From Peribacillus tepidiphilus (GTDB taxonomy: Bacteria > Bacillota > Bacilli > Bacillales > DSM-1321), in assembly GCF_009466385.1 (NCBI RefSeq), contig NZ_WIAQ01000015.1, positions 62,001 to 126,000 on the forward strand: DNA of 64,000 bases, read 5' to 3'. The notes under the pieces were generated by a model that was not told the origin of the DNA, did not search any database, and saw nothing but the letters and a program-made list of their open reading frames with translations. Below, in pieces: positions 19,126 through 27,443 of this stretch. The translations under genes and the position numbers were made by a program. The stretch's first letter is position 1. Each line of letters begins with the position of its first letter.

Positions 19126-19320
19126 TTCTTATCAAGAGCAGGTGGAGGGAATTAGCCCGATGAAGCCCGGCAACCGACCGTAATACCATTGTGAAATGGG
19201 GCGCTAAATTTTGCGCCGGATGAAGAATCCGTAAGGCACGGTGCTAAATCTAACAGCAGTCGCTGAAAGATGAGAAGATTGTCAGACTCTTATGGCCTCT
19301 TCTCATGGAAGAGGCCTTTT
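19126..19320 (+). ncRNA. SAM-I (S-box) riboswitch controlling mtnWXBD
   Basis: Core elements in order: TCTTATCAAGAGCAGG, GATGAAGCCCGGCAACC, AAGGCACGGTGCTAAAT and a GATGAGAAGATT segment. The terminator GGCCTCTT-TCTCATGG-AAGAGGCC (19294-19316) ends in TTTT. SAM binding should stop transcription before mtnW. From 19170 to 19224 it is identical, base for base, to the mtnK riboswitch, including the peripheral loops. Confidence 0.95.
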
Positions 19321-19348
19321 ATATTCCATACTCCACAGGAGGTAAAGC

Positions 19349-20593
19349 ATGAGCGAAGTTTGGGCTACCTATCAGATTTACGATCAGAACGATCAACCTG
19401 AAAAGAAAGCCGAAGGAATTGCCCTCGGATTAACCGTTGGGACTTGGACAGATTTGCCTCAGCTTGAAAAAGAACAATTGCAGAAGCATAAAGGGCTTGT
19501 TATGTCCGTTTCTGAAGCTAAAGAGGATGAGGCAGTTTCTAAATTTTTAGGAAAAAAAGTACGAAAATCAATCGTAACGATTGCTTACCCAGCTGCGAAC
19601 TTTTCTACGGACTTACCCGCTATATTGACAACTGTCTTCGGAAAGCTCTCACTTGATGGTGAAATTAAATTACTAGACTTAGAACTAAAAGGACAAATTC
19701 GTTATGCCTTTCCAGGTCCTAAATTTGGTATAGATGGTATCCGCTCTATCTTAGATGTCCATGATCGTCCGCTTGTAATGAGTATATTTAAAGGTGTCCT
19801 TGGCCGCGATTTGAACTACCTCAAAAATCAGCTCAAAGATCAGGCACGTGGAGGAGTAGATTTGGTCAAGGATGATGAAATTCTTTTCGATCAGGACCTA
19901 ACTCCATTTGAAAAGAGGATCATCGCAGGTAAGGAAGTTCTTCGCGAGGTGTATGAAGAAACCGGGCAAAGAACTCTTTATGCCGTAAATTTAACAGGTA
20001 AAACCTATCAATTGATTGACCGAGCTAAAAGGGCAGCAGAGCTTGGGGCAGACGCTTTATTATTCAATGTTTTTACCTATGGGTTAGATGTCTTGCAAGC
20101 ATTACGAGAAGAAAATCTTAATTTGCCGATTATGGCACATCCATCATTCAGTGGCAGTATAGCTTCTTCAAAACTGTATGGTTTATCTTATCCATTGCTG
20201 CTTGGAAAGTTAGTAAGGATTACAGGCGCGGACTTGTCGTTGTTCCCATCTCCATATGGTAGTGTAGCAATTCCAAGAGAAGATGCCCTCGGAATCGCAA
20301 CAGCTTTAACTGCAGAAGAAGGTGAATGGAAAAAGTCTTTTCCAGTTCCATCTGCTGGAATTCATCCTGGATTGGTTCCGCAGTTAATAAAGGATTTTGG
20401 AATCGATAGCGTGATTAATGCTGGTGGAGGTGTTCATGGTCACCCGGACGGAGCTGCTGCCGGAGGTCGTGCTTTCAGACAGGCGGTCGATACAGTCCTT
20501 AAAGGGAAAACCTTATCAGAGGGTATAAAGGAGTATTCAGAATTGAGAACAGCAATAGAGGTTTGGGGAGGTGAACCCATCGGGGTGAAATGA
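19349..20593 (+). CDS. mtnW: 2,3-diketo-5-methylthiopentyl-1-phosphate enolase (RuBisCO-like protein)
   Basis: 414 residues, the length of type IV RuBisCO-like proteins. Enolises 2,3-diketo-5-methylthiopentyl-1-phosphate. The metal/lysine loop [12 protein letters not shown] corresponds to the carbamylated-Lys region of RuBis[14 protein letters not shown] and [19 protein letters not shown] (phosphate binding) are also typical. Start ATG has AGGAGG at 8 bases. Its stop overlaps the mtnX start by four bases (ATGA). Confidence 0.95.
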   Translation: MSEVWATYQIYDQNDQPEKKAEGIALGLTVGTWTDLPQLEKEQLQKHKGLVMSVSEAKEDEAVSKFLGKKVRKSIVTIAYPAANFSTDLPAILTTVFGKLSLDGEIKLLDLELKGQIRYAFPGPKFGIDGIRSILDVHDRPLVMSIFKGVLGRDLNYLKNQLKDQARGGVDLVKDDEILFDQDLTPFEKRIIAGKEVLREVYEETGQRTLYAVNLTGKTYQLIDRAKRAAELGADALLFNVFTYGLDVLQALREENLNLPIMAHPSFSGSIASSKLYGLSYPLLLGKLVRITGADLSLFPSPYGSVAIPREDALGIATALTAEEGEWKKSFPVPSAGIHPGLVPQLIKDFGIDSVINAGGGVHGHPDGAAAGGRAFRQAVDTVLKGKTLSEGIKEYSELRTAIEVWGGEPIGVK

Positions 20594-21249
20594 AACCGGT
20601 AATTTTTTGTGACTTTGATGGGACCATTACAAAAAATGATAATATCGTCAGCATCATGAAGCAATTTGAAAAAGAGCAAACCGAGACGATTATTCAAGAC
20701 GTATTAGATAAAAAAATCTCCATTCAAGAGGGTGTAGGAAAAATGTTTTCCCTTCTTGATAGCCAAAAAAAAGACGAGATCATTCAATATTTAGAAGCAA
20801 ATGCAGAAATAAGGGAAGGCTTCGATGACTTCATTTCATACGTTAAAGAGGAAAACATCCCTTTTTATGTTGTAAGTGGAGGCATTGACTTTTTTGTGGA
20901 GCCTTTACTAGAAGGCTTAGTTGAAAAAGAAGCGATCTTTTGCAACAGTGCTAGCTTCCAAAATAATCATATTGAAATTTTGTGGCCGCATTCCTGTGAT
21001 GATCTTTGTCAAAATGGCTGTGGCTGTTGTAAGCCATCTGTGATGAGAAAGCTTGCAACCAATGAAACGTTCAAAATTGTCATTGGAGATTCTATAACGG
21101 ACTTAGAAGCCGCCAAAATGGCAGATTTCGTTTTAGCAAGAGATTATCTTGTAAAGAAATGTGAGGAAGAAGGAATTCCTTATAAATCATTTGAGACATT
21201 TTATGATTGCCTGAGTATTTTAAAGGAAGAGCTGGAGGTGAGGACATGA
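20590..21249 (+). CDS. mtnX: 2-hydroxy-3-keto-5-methylthiopentenyl-1-phosphate phosphatase
   Basis: 219 residues. HAD-superfamily motif I is [12 protein letters not shown] at the N-terminus, motif II VVSGG near residue 97 and motif [13 protein letters not shown] near 160. Removes the phosphate after the MtnW step, giving the acireductone. Four-base overlaps with both mtnW and mtnB show tight coupling. A Cys-rich stretch ([12 protein letters not shown]) is characteristic of MtnX. Confidence 0.93.
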   Translation: MKPVIFCDFDGTITKNDNIVSIMKQFEKEQTETIIQDVLDKKISIQEGVGKMFSLLDSQKKDEIIQYLEANAEIREGFDDFISYVKEENIPFYVVSGGIDFFVEPLLEGLVEKEAIFCNSASFQNNHIEILWPHSCDDLCQNGCGCCKPSVMRKLATNETFKIVIGDSITDLEAAKMADFVLARDYLVKKCEEEGIPYKSFETFYDCLSILKEELEVRT

Positions 21250-21887
21250 GTGCAATTGTGGAAAGATGGCATGAGCTAACTGAAATGAAAGAAGAATTGG
21301 CAGGGAGAGATTGGTTTTTTGGAACGAGTGGTAATCTTTCAATTAAAGTGTCAGCGGATCCTCTTACTTTCTTAATTACAGCAAGCGGGAAGGATAAAAG
21401 AAAAACAACAAATGAAGACTTCCTCCTTATAGATCAAGAAGGAAACCCTGTTGAAAAGACCCATCTAAAGCCTTCTGCAGAAACTCTCTTACATACAGTC
21501 CTTTACAATCAAACGGATGCGGGCTGCTGCCTCCATGTGCATACGGTTGATAACAATGTCATCTCTGAACTATATGGTGATGAAGGAAAGATTGTATTTA
21601 AAAAGCAGGAGCTTATTAAAGCTATTGGAAAATGGGAGGAAGATGCGGAACTGATCATACCAATTATACACAACCATGCCCATATTCCTTCTTTAGCTGA
21701 AGAATTTAGCCGTCATGTACACGAAGATTACGGTGCTGTTTTAATTCGCAATCATGGTATTACAGTCTGGGGTAGAAATGGATTCGAAGCGAAGAAAATT
21801 CTAGAAGCATGTGAATTTTTGTTTTCATATCAAGTGAAATTACTGCAACTCCAAGCAGCAAAAAATAGCAAATTATCAATTTATTAA
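21246..21887 (+). CDS. mtnB: Methylthioribulose-1-phosphate dehydratase
   Basis: 213 residues, a class II aldolase-like zinc enzyme. Zinc ligands are H97 and H99 in [11 protein letters not shown] plus the later His of [21 protein letters not shown] precedes them. Dehydrates methylthioribulose-1-phosphate to the diketo compound used by MtnW. The frame is open further upstream, but GGAGGTGAGG precedes ATG 21246, which overlaps the mtnX stop by four bases, and the resulting length matches the family. Confidence 0.93.
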   Translation: MSAIVERWHELTEMKEELAGRDWFFGTSGNLSIKVSADPLTFLITASGKDKRKTTNEDFLLIDQEGNPVEKTHLKPSAETLLHTVLYNQTDAGCCLHVHTVDNNVISELYGDEGKIVFKKQELIKAIGKWEEDAELIIPIIHNHAHIPSLAEEFSRHVHEDYGAVLIRNHGITVWGRNGFEAKKILEACEFLFSYQVKLLQLQAAKNSKLSIY

Positions 21888-21901
21888 AGGGGGAAACGAA
21901 A

Positions 21902-22435
21902 ATGGCTTATATTACTTTTCATGAAAGCGATAGAGTTTTGAAGGATGAAATAGAGGTGGAGAGTTTTTTAAATGACCTGGGAGTGATCTATGAAAAATGG
22001 GATGTTACAAAGCTTCCGGATTCATTGAAAGAAAAATATATTTTGTCAGATGAAGAAAAAGAAGCCATCCTTCAAACATTTGAGCAAGAAATTGCAGATC
22101 TTTCTGATAGAAGGGGCTACAAAGCACAGGATGTCGTGGCACTTTCTGATCATACCCCAAATTTAGATCAACTCCTTGAAAATTTTAAAAAGGAACACCA
22201 CCATACGGATGATGAAGTTCGCTTCATCGTAAGTGGTCACGGCTTATTTGCGATTGAAGGAGAAAACGGACAATGGTTTGACGTACATTTAAGTCCTGGA
22301 GATTTAATATCAGTGCCAGAAAACGTTAGACACTATTTCTTATTAGAAGAAGATAGAAGAGTAGTAGCCGTCCGAATTTTTGTCACAACAGAAGGCTGGG
22401 TACCAATTTATGAGAAGGAAGAAGCAAAAGCATAA
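21902..22435 (+). CDS. mtnD: Acireductone dioxygenase
   Basis: 177 residues, cupin fold. Metal ligands are visible in KEHHHTDDEVRFIVSG (His99, His101, Glu105) and in PENVRHYF. With Fe(II) it gives the methionine precursor 2-oxo-4-methylthiobutanoate; with Ni(II) the off-pathway product. Last gene of the mtnWXBD operon, 14 bases after mtnB with AAAGGGGG, followed by a terminator. Confidence 0.94.
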   Translation: MAYITFHESDRVLKDEIEVESFLNDLGVIYEKWDVTKLPDSLKEKYILSDEEKEAILQTFEQEIADLSDRRGYKAQDVVALSDHTPNLDQLLENFKKEHHHTDDEVRFIVSGHGLFAIEGENGQWFDVHLSPGDLISVPENVRHYFLLEEDRRVVAVRIFVTTEGWVPIYEKEEAKA

Positions 22436-22448
22436 GTGTTTAAGATTA

Positions 22449-22490
22449 AGAACCTTTGCGGGGTATTATGCTCTGCAAAGGTTTTTTTTT
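22449..22490 (+). terminator. Terminator of mtnWXBD
   Basis: AACCTTTGC (22451-22459) pairs with GCAAAGGTT (22475-22483), followed by a long T-run. Confidence 0.9.
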
Positions 22491-22562
22491 GATCCTGTTT
22501 TTTTGGTTTACTATAGAAGGGTGCTAAAGGTCAAACTGAGATTTTAATGAATTATGGGGATT

Positions 22563-22571
22563 TTTGTCGAA
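22563..22571 (+). promoter_or_regulatory. Spo0A-binding 0A box upstream of the spo0E-like gene
   Basis: TTTGTCGAA is an exact match to the B. subtilis 0A box (TTTGTCRAA). It lies 133 bases before the spo0E-like start codon, in an otherwise gene-free stretch after the mtnD terminator. Direct control of this phosphatase gene by Spo0A~P would close a feedback loop. Confidence 0.5.
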
Positions 22572-22703
22572 AATGCAGGCTAAAACGTACAAAAATTGGC
22601 TAATATTATATTGTTTTGTCTATATTTGCGAAACTATTTACAGATAAAGAAAAATTTGTAATAATCCAAAAGTAAAAATTTTGTTGAGGGGAAGAAAGGG
22701 CAA

Positions 22704-22952
22704 ATGATTGAGAAAACACTAGAGTTGCTATCCAATGAAATTCATATGAAAAGACAAGAAATGATGAGCCATGCAAACAAATATGGATTAACCAATGACA
22801 AAACCATTTTATTCAGTCAGGAATTGGACAAGCTAATTAATGAATATCAGCAGATCAAAAGGAGTAGCAAACATGGAATTGGGATTAAAATAAATTTTAA
22901 AAAAATGTCTTTTATATTAAATCACACTGTATCCAATTTGAAAGTGCAATAA
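22704..22952 (+). CDS. spo0E: Spo0E-family aspartyl-phosphate phosphatase
   Basis: 82 residues, all helical by composition. It has the family pattern IEKTLELLSNEIHMKRQEM followed by SQELDKLINEYQ, where the S-x3-D motif marks Spo0E-like phosphatases. These remove phosphate from Spo0A~P and so hold back sporulation. The position just after mtnD matches spo0E in B. subtilis, which supports the symbol; paralogues of the family (YisI, YnzD type) are the alternative. The C-terminal 20 residues are basic and beyond the family core. GAGGGGAAGAAAGG lies before the ATG. Confidence 0.82.
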   Translation: MIEKTLELLSNEIHMKRQEMMSHANKYGLTNDKTILFSQELDKLINEYQQIKRSSKHGIGIKINFKKMSFILNHTVSNLKVQ

Positions 22953-23027
22953 ATTTTATTGTATGCGGCCTAATTTAGGGTAAATCTGGTATAATCGGGT
23001 CAGATTGGTTTAAGGGCTGGGTAAACA

Positions 23028-23570
23028 ATGGATGAAATTTCTATCATTTTAGATGACCAAGTGATCGCTGCTGCTCTCTTTTTTATCGAGGGTGAGCTAA
23101 TGAATGTAATTGTAAAAGATCCAGAATTATTTGAAGTGGGACAAACCATCTATTTTGCTGTCGATGAGATGCGTATTCAAGGAAAGTTAATTAAAAAACA
23201 AGGATTTAATCTATATGTATTTGTTTCATGGACGGAAGCTCAATTGAGTAACAGAAGAAGAAAAGCAGCACGAAGCCCTTTGAATACAGAAGGAACGATT
23301 TTATATAATAATAGTGAAATACAGGTTAGGGTTTTGGATGTTAGCATTAAAGGGATCGCCTTTCAGACGGAGCTACCTTTGAATCAGTCATTACAATATC
23401 CTATTCATTTTTATGTACAAGATACACTTTTACATGCTGTTATAAAGATTCAAAACGAAGTGCAGCAGAACGGGAAAAAAAGATATGGTTGCACGATTAT
23501 ATCTATATCAGAAGAATGTTTGTATCATTTGAGAAGATTTATATTAATGGATCAACTGAACAAATTATAG
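23028..23570 (+). CDS. PilZ-domain protein, likely cyclic-di-GMP receptor
   Basis: 180 residues. The N-terminal half (about 1-80) is a beta-rich YcgR-N-like region. The C-terminal half is a PilZ domain with the c-di-GMP motif in NRRRKAAR near residue 85 and DVSIKGIAF near residue 108 (D-x-S-x-x-G). Such proteins sense cyclic-di-GMP and act on motility or envelope machinery. AAGGGC-like sequence precedes the ATG at a short distance, a poor site. The terminator that should end this transcript is split by an IS element immediately downstream. Confidence 0.8.
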   Translation: MDEISIILDDQVIAAALFFIEGELMNVIVKDPELFEVGQTIYFAVDEMRIQGKLIKKQGFNLYVFVSWTEAQLSNRRRKAARSPLNTEGTILYNNSEIQVRVLDVSIKGIAFQTELPLNQSLQYPIHFYVQDTLLHAVIKIQNEVQQNGKKRYGCTIISISEECLYHLRRFILMDQLNKL

Positions 23571-23581
23571 AAAACACCCGG
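23571..23581 (+). terminator. 5' arm of the pilZ terminator, separated from its partner by the IS element
   Basis: AAAACACCCGG directly follows the pilZ stop. Its exact complement CCGGGTGTTTT is found at 24899-24909, beyond the IS element, followed by GTTTTC. Removing the IS and one copy of AAGG restores an 11-bp stem with a loop of about 23 bases. Confidence 0.8.
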
Positions 23582-23626
23582 ATTGAAGGTGGACTGACCC
23601 ACCTATTTGAGACACAGAAAAAACAC

Positions 23627-24490
23627 CTATGCTGCCTGTTTCCTGAACTCAATAGGAGACAGGTAGTTTAATTTGGCCTGAATTCGAATTTGATTATAAT
23701 AATAGATGTAATTCTGAACCATTTGTTTTACAATAGAGTTAGTGAGATTTTGTTTTTCTTGTGAATAGAATGTTTCAGCCTTTAATGAAGAATGAAACGA
23801 TTCTATTACGGCATTATCATGGCAGTTTCCTTTGCGGGACATGCTCGTGGTAATGCCTTTTTCTTTGGCTAAATGTTGAAAAGCATAAGACGTATAGACC
23901 GCCCCTTGATCGCTATGGAGTAACACTTGTTTTGGTTGTCGCTCTTTTACGGCCATTTCTAGTGTCTTTAACACTAGCTGAACATCCTGTCGGTCGCTGA
24001 TTTGATAGACAATAATCTCATTATTGTATAAATCCATAATGGTTGACAAGTAAAGTATCGAAGTACCAAACGTCAAATAAGTGATATCCGTTACCCACTT
24101 TTCATTTGGTTGAGAAGCCGTAAAATCACGGTTTAAACGATTAGGTACGATGATTTTACTTTCTCCATTGATCCAGTTTTGACGTTTTTTCTTCACACGG
24201 CATTGAAGATTCCGTTTTTGCATGATTTTTTGTACGGTTTTGCGATTCAACTTGATTCCATATTTAAGCCGTAGGACTTCTCTTACCTTGCGATGACCAT
24301 AACGATAATGATTCTTTACACAAATTTCTTGAATCAACCGTTCTAACTCTGATTCCATGATGAACTCTTCCCATTTCTTTTCCCATCGATAATATGTCGA
24401 TCTTGGAATTCCTAAACAAGAACAGATAAGGGTAACAGGATATCTGTCTTTTAACTCTCTTACAACTTGGACCACTACTTCTGGCACCAT
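23627..24490 (-). CDS. IS3-family transposase OrfB (DDE integrase core)
   Basis: 287 residues. An HTH_21-like region (YPVTLICSCLGIPRSTYYRW, then YRYGHRKVREVL) precedes the rve integrase core. The DDE triad is visible: D in WVTDITYL, D in LLHSDQGAVYTS, E in NAVIESFHSSLK. The stop codon lies inside the left inverted repeat. It overlaps orfA by 16 bases in the -1 frame and is probably made as an OrfAB fusion; the ATG at 24490 alone has GAGAGGAG upstream and could give a separate OrfB. Confidence 0.93.
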   Translation of the reverse strand: MVPEVVVQVVRELKDRYPVTLICSCLGIPRSTYYRWEKKWEEFIMESELERLIQEICVKNHYRYGHRKVREVLRLKYGIKLNRKTVQKIMQKRNLQCRVKKKRQNWINGESKIIVPNRLNRDFTASQPNEKWVTDITYLTFGTSILYLSTIMDLYNNEIIVYQISDRQDVQLVLKTLEMAVKERQPKQVLLHSDQGAVYTSYAFQHLAKEKGITTSMSRKGNCHDNAVIESFHSSLKAETFYSQEKQNLTNSIVKQMVQNYIYYYNQIRIQAKLNYLSPIEFRKQAA

Positions 24491-24792
24491 CTCCTCTCGA
24501 GTTCCTTGTACTTTTTTAAGATTTCCAATTGTGCTTCTAGCTGACGATTTTGCATTTTGAGCTGTTCCATTTCATTTAATTCCTGTGCCCCTTTCCCCCA
24601 TACATATTGCTTCCCTACAGGCTGAGAAAACCGATGAGTTTCGCCATTTTTATACCATCTCATCCATGTCTTGATCTGCGTCTTATTTTTAATCCCTAAC
24701 GTCTCCATAATTTCTCGGTTGGTATACCCTGCTTGTTTCATCTCGATAGCTTTCCACTTGATCTCCTCTGGATAATGAACTCTTGTCCCCAT
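24475..24792 (-). CDS. IS3-family transposase OrfA (helix-turn-helix, leucine zipper)
   Basis: 105 residues. The N-terminal part is an HTH of the IS3 OrfA type (YPEEIKWKAIEMKQAGYTN, then MRWYKNGETHRF), followed by a coiled coil (ELNEMEQLKMQNRQLEAQLE). Near the end, codons TTA AAA AAG contain the slippery heptamer AAAAAAG (complement of 24511-24517), where a -1 shift joins OrfA to OrfB without a stop. Preceded by a good GGAGGTG. Confidence 0.92.
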   Translation of the reverse strand: MGTRVHYPEEIKWKAIEMKQAGYTNREIMETLGIKNKTQIKTWMRWYKNGETHRFSQPVGKQYVWGKGAQELNEMEQLKMQNRQLEAQLEILKKYKELERRWCQK

Positions 24793-24883
24793 AAGACAAA
24801 CACCTCCACAAATCGAAGTAAGTTATACATTCGATTCAGGAGGTGTTTTTTCCTTGTCCCATTTTACTGGGTCACTTCAAAGG

Positions 24884-25546
24884 CTTAATTATTCTGTTCC
24901 GGGTGTTTTGTTTTCATTTTACTACATCCCCAATAGAAGGAATTCTGGTGGGGTTTGGCAGTCCAATTGCAAAAGCGATTAAATTTCCAGCCTTCCTCTG
25001 CAGAAGAAGCATAGCTTACATCAACAGATAATCCTTCTGGGATTTGTAAAGTGTTATGGCAGATAGGATAAGCAAAGCTTTTTCATCAAACTGAATGCCT
25101 TAAGCTGTGATTTTTATCATTGAATTATTCGGAATATTTAATATAGTATAATTAATGTTTTTATTACACAACTTCCTAAGATCCTTCACACAATTCCATC
25201 ATCTTTGATCACACAAACGATCAGCTTCTTTGAAAAGCCTATTTTTCATTATTCCATCTTTTTTTGTGTCAATTGTTCCTGTTTATTTTTGGTAAAGGAA
25301 ATATGTATGTTTATTTGTGAAATACGCTACAAAGTTTTTACTCCTTTTTTGGAATATGAAGCTTTTAACGATTTAACTAAGCAATGAATAGAGCTTCTAA
25401 CCTAATGATCATAGTTTAAAACATTTCTTCAAGAGTTGGTATATAACTTTTTCAGCTTACATATAAAACATAATAATAACCTTTGTATAGGGTTTCACAT
25501 GCTGATGTTATCATCGGCAGATTATATAAAAAGATAGGAGTGAGCA
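24884..25546. other. Intergenic region between the IS element and fixA
   Basis: About 660 bases. It begins with the 3' arm of the split terminator (24899-24909). A minus-strand frame from about 25080 to 24885 encodes protein-like sequence (LQIPEGLSVDVSYASSAEEG, then FNRFCNW) but has no ATG, GTG or TTG start, so it may be the remnant of a gene; I do not recognise it. The rest is A/T rich and shows no supportable gene; the fixABCX promoter must lie in its last 150 bases. Confidence 0.5.
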
Positions 25547-25552
25547 TTGTTC

Positions 25553-26377
25553 ATGCACATAGTGGTATGCGTTAAGCAAGTGCCTGATACAAAAATCATC
25601 AAAATCAACCCAAAAACTAACACACTGGATCGAAGAAGCGCACCTGCCATTCTTAATCCATATGATGCTCACGCCGTTCAAGAGGCGGCAAAGCTCAAAG
25701 GTATGCTTGGTGGAGAAATATCTGTTCTATCGATGGGACCACCTCAAGCAGTTGAAATCATTAAGAAAAGTGTAGAGATTGGTGCCGACAAAGGGTATTT
25801 AATTTCTGACAGGGCTTTTGCTGGTGCTGACACACTAGCCACAAGCTATGCGCTTTCAAAGGCACTTGAAAAGATTTCAAGTGAAAAGCCTATTGATTTG
25901 ATCATCTGTGGCAAGCATGCCATTGATGGCGACACAGGTCAAGTAGGCCCTGGTATTGCTAGAAGATTAGATATCCCACCTGTTACAAATGTAATCGAAG
26001 TGGTTGAGGTCAATCAGGCTGAAAAAACCATCTTATTAAAAAGAAAGTTATCGAATGGATATGAGTTAATTCAAGCAAATATGCCATGTTTATTGACAGT
26101 TGAAAAAGAAATCAATGAAATTGAATATTCACCGCTGCCAAACATGATTAAAGCAGCCAGGTATTCACCTGTTGTCTGGAGTGTCAGCAATTTGGATCAT
26201 GTGGACAAACTTCAACTTGGTTTAAAGGGGTCTCCAACGATTGTAGGAAAGATGTTTTCTCCACCAAAGCCAGAAGGTGGGAAGAAGCTGGAGGGCACTC
26301 CGGAAAAACAAGTCGAACAAATAATTGAAATATTAATGGAAAGAAAAGAGCTGTTTGACACGAAAATAAACGTCTAA
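25553..26377 (+). CDS. fixA: Electron transfer flavoprotein beta subunit, FixA
   Basis: 274 residues from ATG 25553. The start MHIVVCVKQVPDT is the classic beta-ETF/FixA N-terminus, and GADTLATSYALSKAL and DGDTGQVGPGIARRL carry the AMP/FAD-binding features of bifurcating ETFs. With FixB it holds the FADs that split electrons from NADH between a quinone (through FixC) and ferredoxin or flavodoxin. TTG 25547 has better spacing from AGGAG (6 bases, against 12 for the ATG), so the start could be two codons earlier. First gene of fixABCX. Confidence 0.92.
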   Translation: MHIVVCVKQVPDTKIIKINPKTNTLDRRSAPAILNPYDAHAVQEAAKLKGMLGGEISVLSMGPPQAVEIIKKSVEIGADKGYLISDRAFAGADTLATSYALSKALEKISSEKPIDLIICGKHAIDGDTGQVGPGIARRLDIPPVTNVIEVVEVNQAEKTILLKRKLSNGYELIQANMPCLLTVEKEINEIEYSPLPNMIKAARYSPVVWSVSNLDHVDKLQLGLKGSPTIVGKMFSPPKPEGGKKLEGTPEKQVEQIIEILMERKELFDTKINV

Positions 26378-26405
26378 TCGCTTCATGATTTTAGGGGGGT
26401 AAAGA

Positions 26406-27443
26406 ATGTTAGAGGAACATAAAGGTGTCTGGGTGTTTATCGAGCAAAATGAAGGTGCAATTGCAGGAGTGTCTCTTGAATTACTTGGAGCAGGGAGAAA
26501 GCTTGCTGATAAGCTTGAAGCACCACTTGCAGGCGTTTTGTTAGGATCCAATGTAAAAAATCTTGCTAAGGAAGTTATTTATTACGGAGCAGACGAGGTA
26601 TATGTAATCGATCATCCTGTATTGGAAAACTATAGAACTGAATCGTACATGAAGGGCGTTAACGAATTATCAAAGAAATATAAGCCTGAAATCTTTTTGT
26701 ATGGAGCGACTCCAAACGGGAAAGATCTTGCCAGTGCTGTAGCTACCGATTTAAGTACCGGTTTAACTGCCGATACAACAATGCTTGATGTGGATGTAGA
26801 GAATAGGCTGCTAGAAGCCAGTAGACCGGCTTTTGGTGGAAATATCATGGCGACCATCCTATGTAAAAAACATCGACCACAAATGGCTACCGTGAGACCG
26901 AAAGTGATGAAAGCCCTAAAAAGAGATGAGAGTAGACAAGGGAAGATTATAGAGGAAAGCATCGAACTGAAAGAAGAGGATATGAGAACAAAAGTTTTAA
27001 AGATTGTTAAGGATACATCAAAAGTAAGCAATCTTGCAGATGCTCATATTGTCGTTTGCGGCGGTAAAGGTATGGGAGATGCAAAAGGGTTTGAATTAAT
27101 TCATGAGCTGGCTCAGGTGCTTGGTGCAAGCGTTGGGGGAACTCGTGATGTTATTGAAGCTGGTTGGTTGCCTCATGAGCTGCAAATCGGCCAGACAGGT
27201 GAAACTGTAACTCCCAAGATATACTTTGCCATTGGTCTTTCCGGTGCGATTCAACACGTTGTAGGTATGAAAAACTCCGAAGTGATTATTGCGATCAACA
27301 AAAATCCTGATGCTCCAATTTTTGATGTTGCCACTTATGGGATTGTTGGCGATGCACATGAAATTCTGCCCATCTTAATTGAGCAATTCAAAAATGCTTT
27401 AAGCACGAAAGGAGGAGAAGTCAGCTATGCCGGAAAAATTTGA
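26406..27443 (+). CDS. fixB: Electron transfer flavoprotein alpha subunit, FixB
   Basis: 345 residues. The C-terminal FAD-binding domain is clear (GGTRDVIEAGWLPHELQIGQ, then GLSGAIQHVVGM and INKNPDAPIFDVATYGIVGD). The N-terminal domain is a Rossmann-like ETF alpha fold. Together with FixA it forms the electron-bifurcating core. ATG 26406 follows AGGGGGG. The last 17 bases overlap fixC, whose ribosome binding site AAAGGAGGAG lies inside fixB, indicating coupled translation. Confidence 0.93.
   Translation: MLEEHKGVWVFIEQNEGAIAGVSLELLGAGRKLADKLEAPLAGVLLGSNVKNLAKEVIYYGADEVYVIDHPVLENYRTESYMKGVNELSKKYKPEIFLYGATPNGKDLASAVATDLSTGLTADTTMLDVDVENRLLEASRPAFGGNIMATILCKKHRPQMATVRPKVMKALKRDESRQGKIIEESIELKEEDMRTKVLKIVKDTSKVSNLADAHIVVCGGKGMGDAKGFELIHELAQVLGASVGGTRDVIEAGWLPHELQIGQTGETVTPKIYFAIGLSGAIQHVVGMKNSEVIIAINKNPDAPIFDVATYGIVGDAHEILPILIEQFKNALSTKGGEVSYAGKI

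Larger units (their letters stand above)
23590..24879 (-). mobile_element. IS3-family insertion sequence (IS150-like), complete, 1290 bp
   Basis: Ends in imperfect 39-bp inverted repeats (23590-23628 and 24841-24879; 29 of 39 positions match, with AAAAAACACCT identical at the inner edge and TGACCCA shared near the tip). It is flanked by a 4-bp direct repeat AAGG (23586-23589 and 24880-24883), a clean target duplication. It carries two overlapping reading frames on the minus strand, orfA and orfB, joined by a slippery site. All parts look intact, so it may be active. Confidence 0.93.

Noticed and set aside
24843-25031. 62-codon plus-strand open frame beginning inside the right end of the IS
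   Set aside because: It starts in the inverted repeat, has no ribosome binding site and runs through the split terminator arm; probably chance.
25205-25387. 60-codon plus-strand open frame before fixA
   Set aside because: Phe/Ile-rich product typical of translated A/T-rich DNA, no ribosome binding site.
26630-27031. 133-codon minus-strand open frame opposite fixB
   Set aside because: Shadow of fixB; Ser/Phe-rich composition typical of antisense frames.
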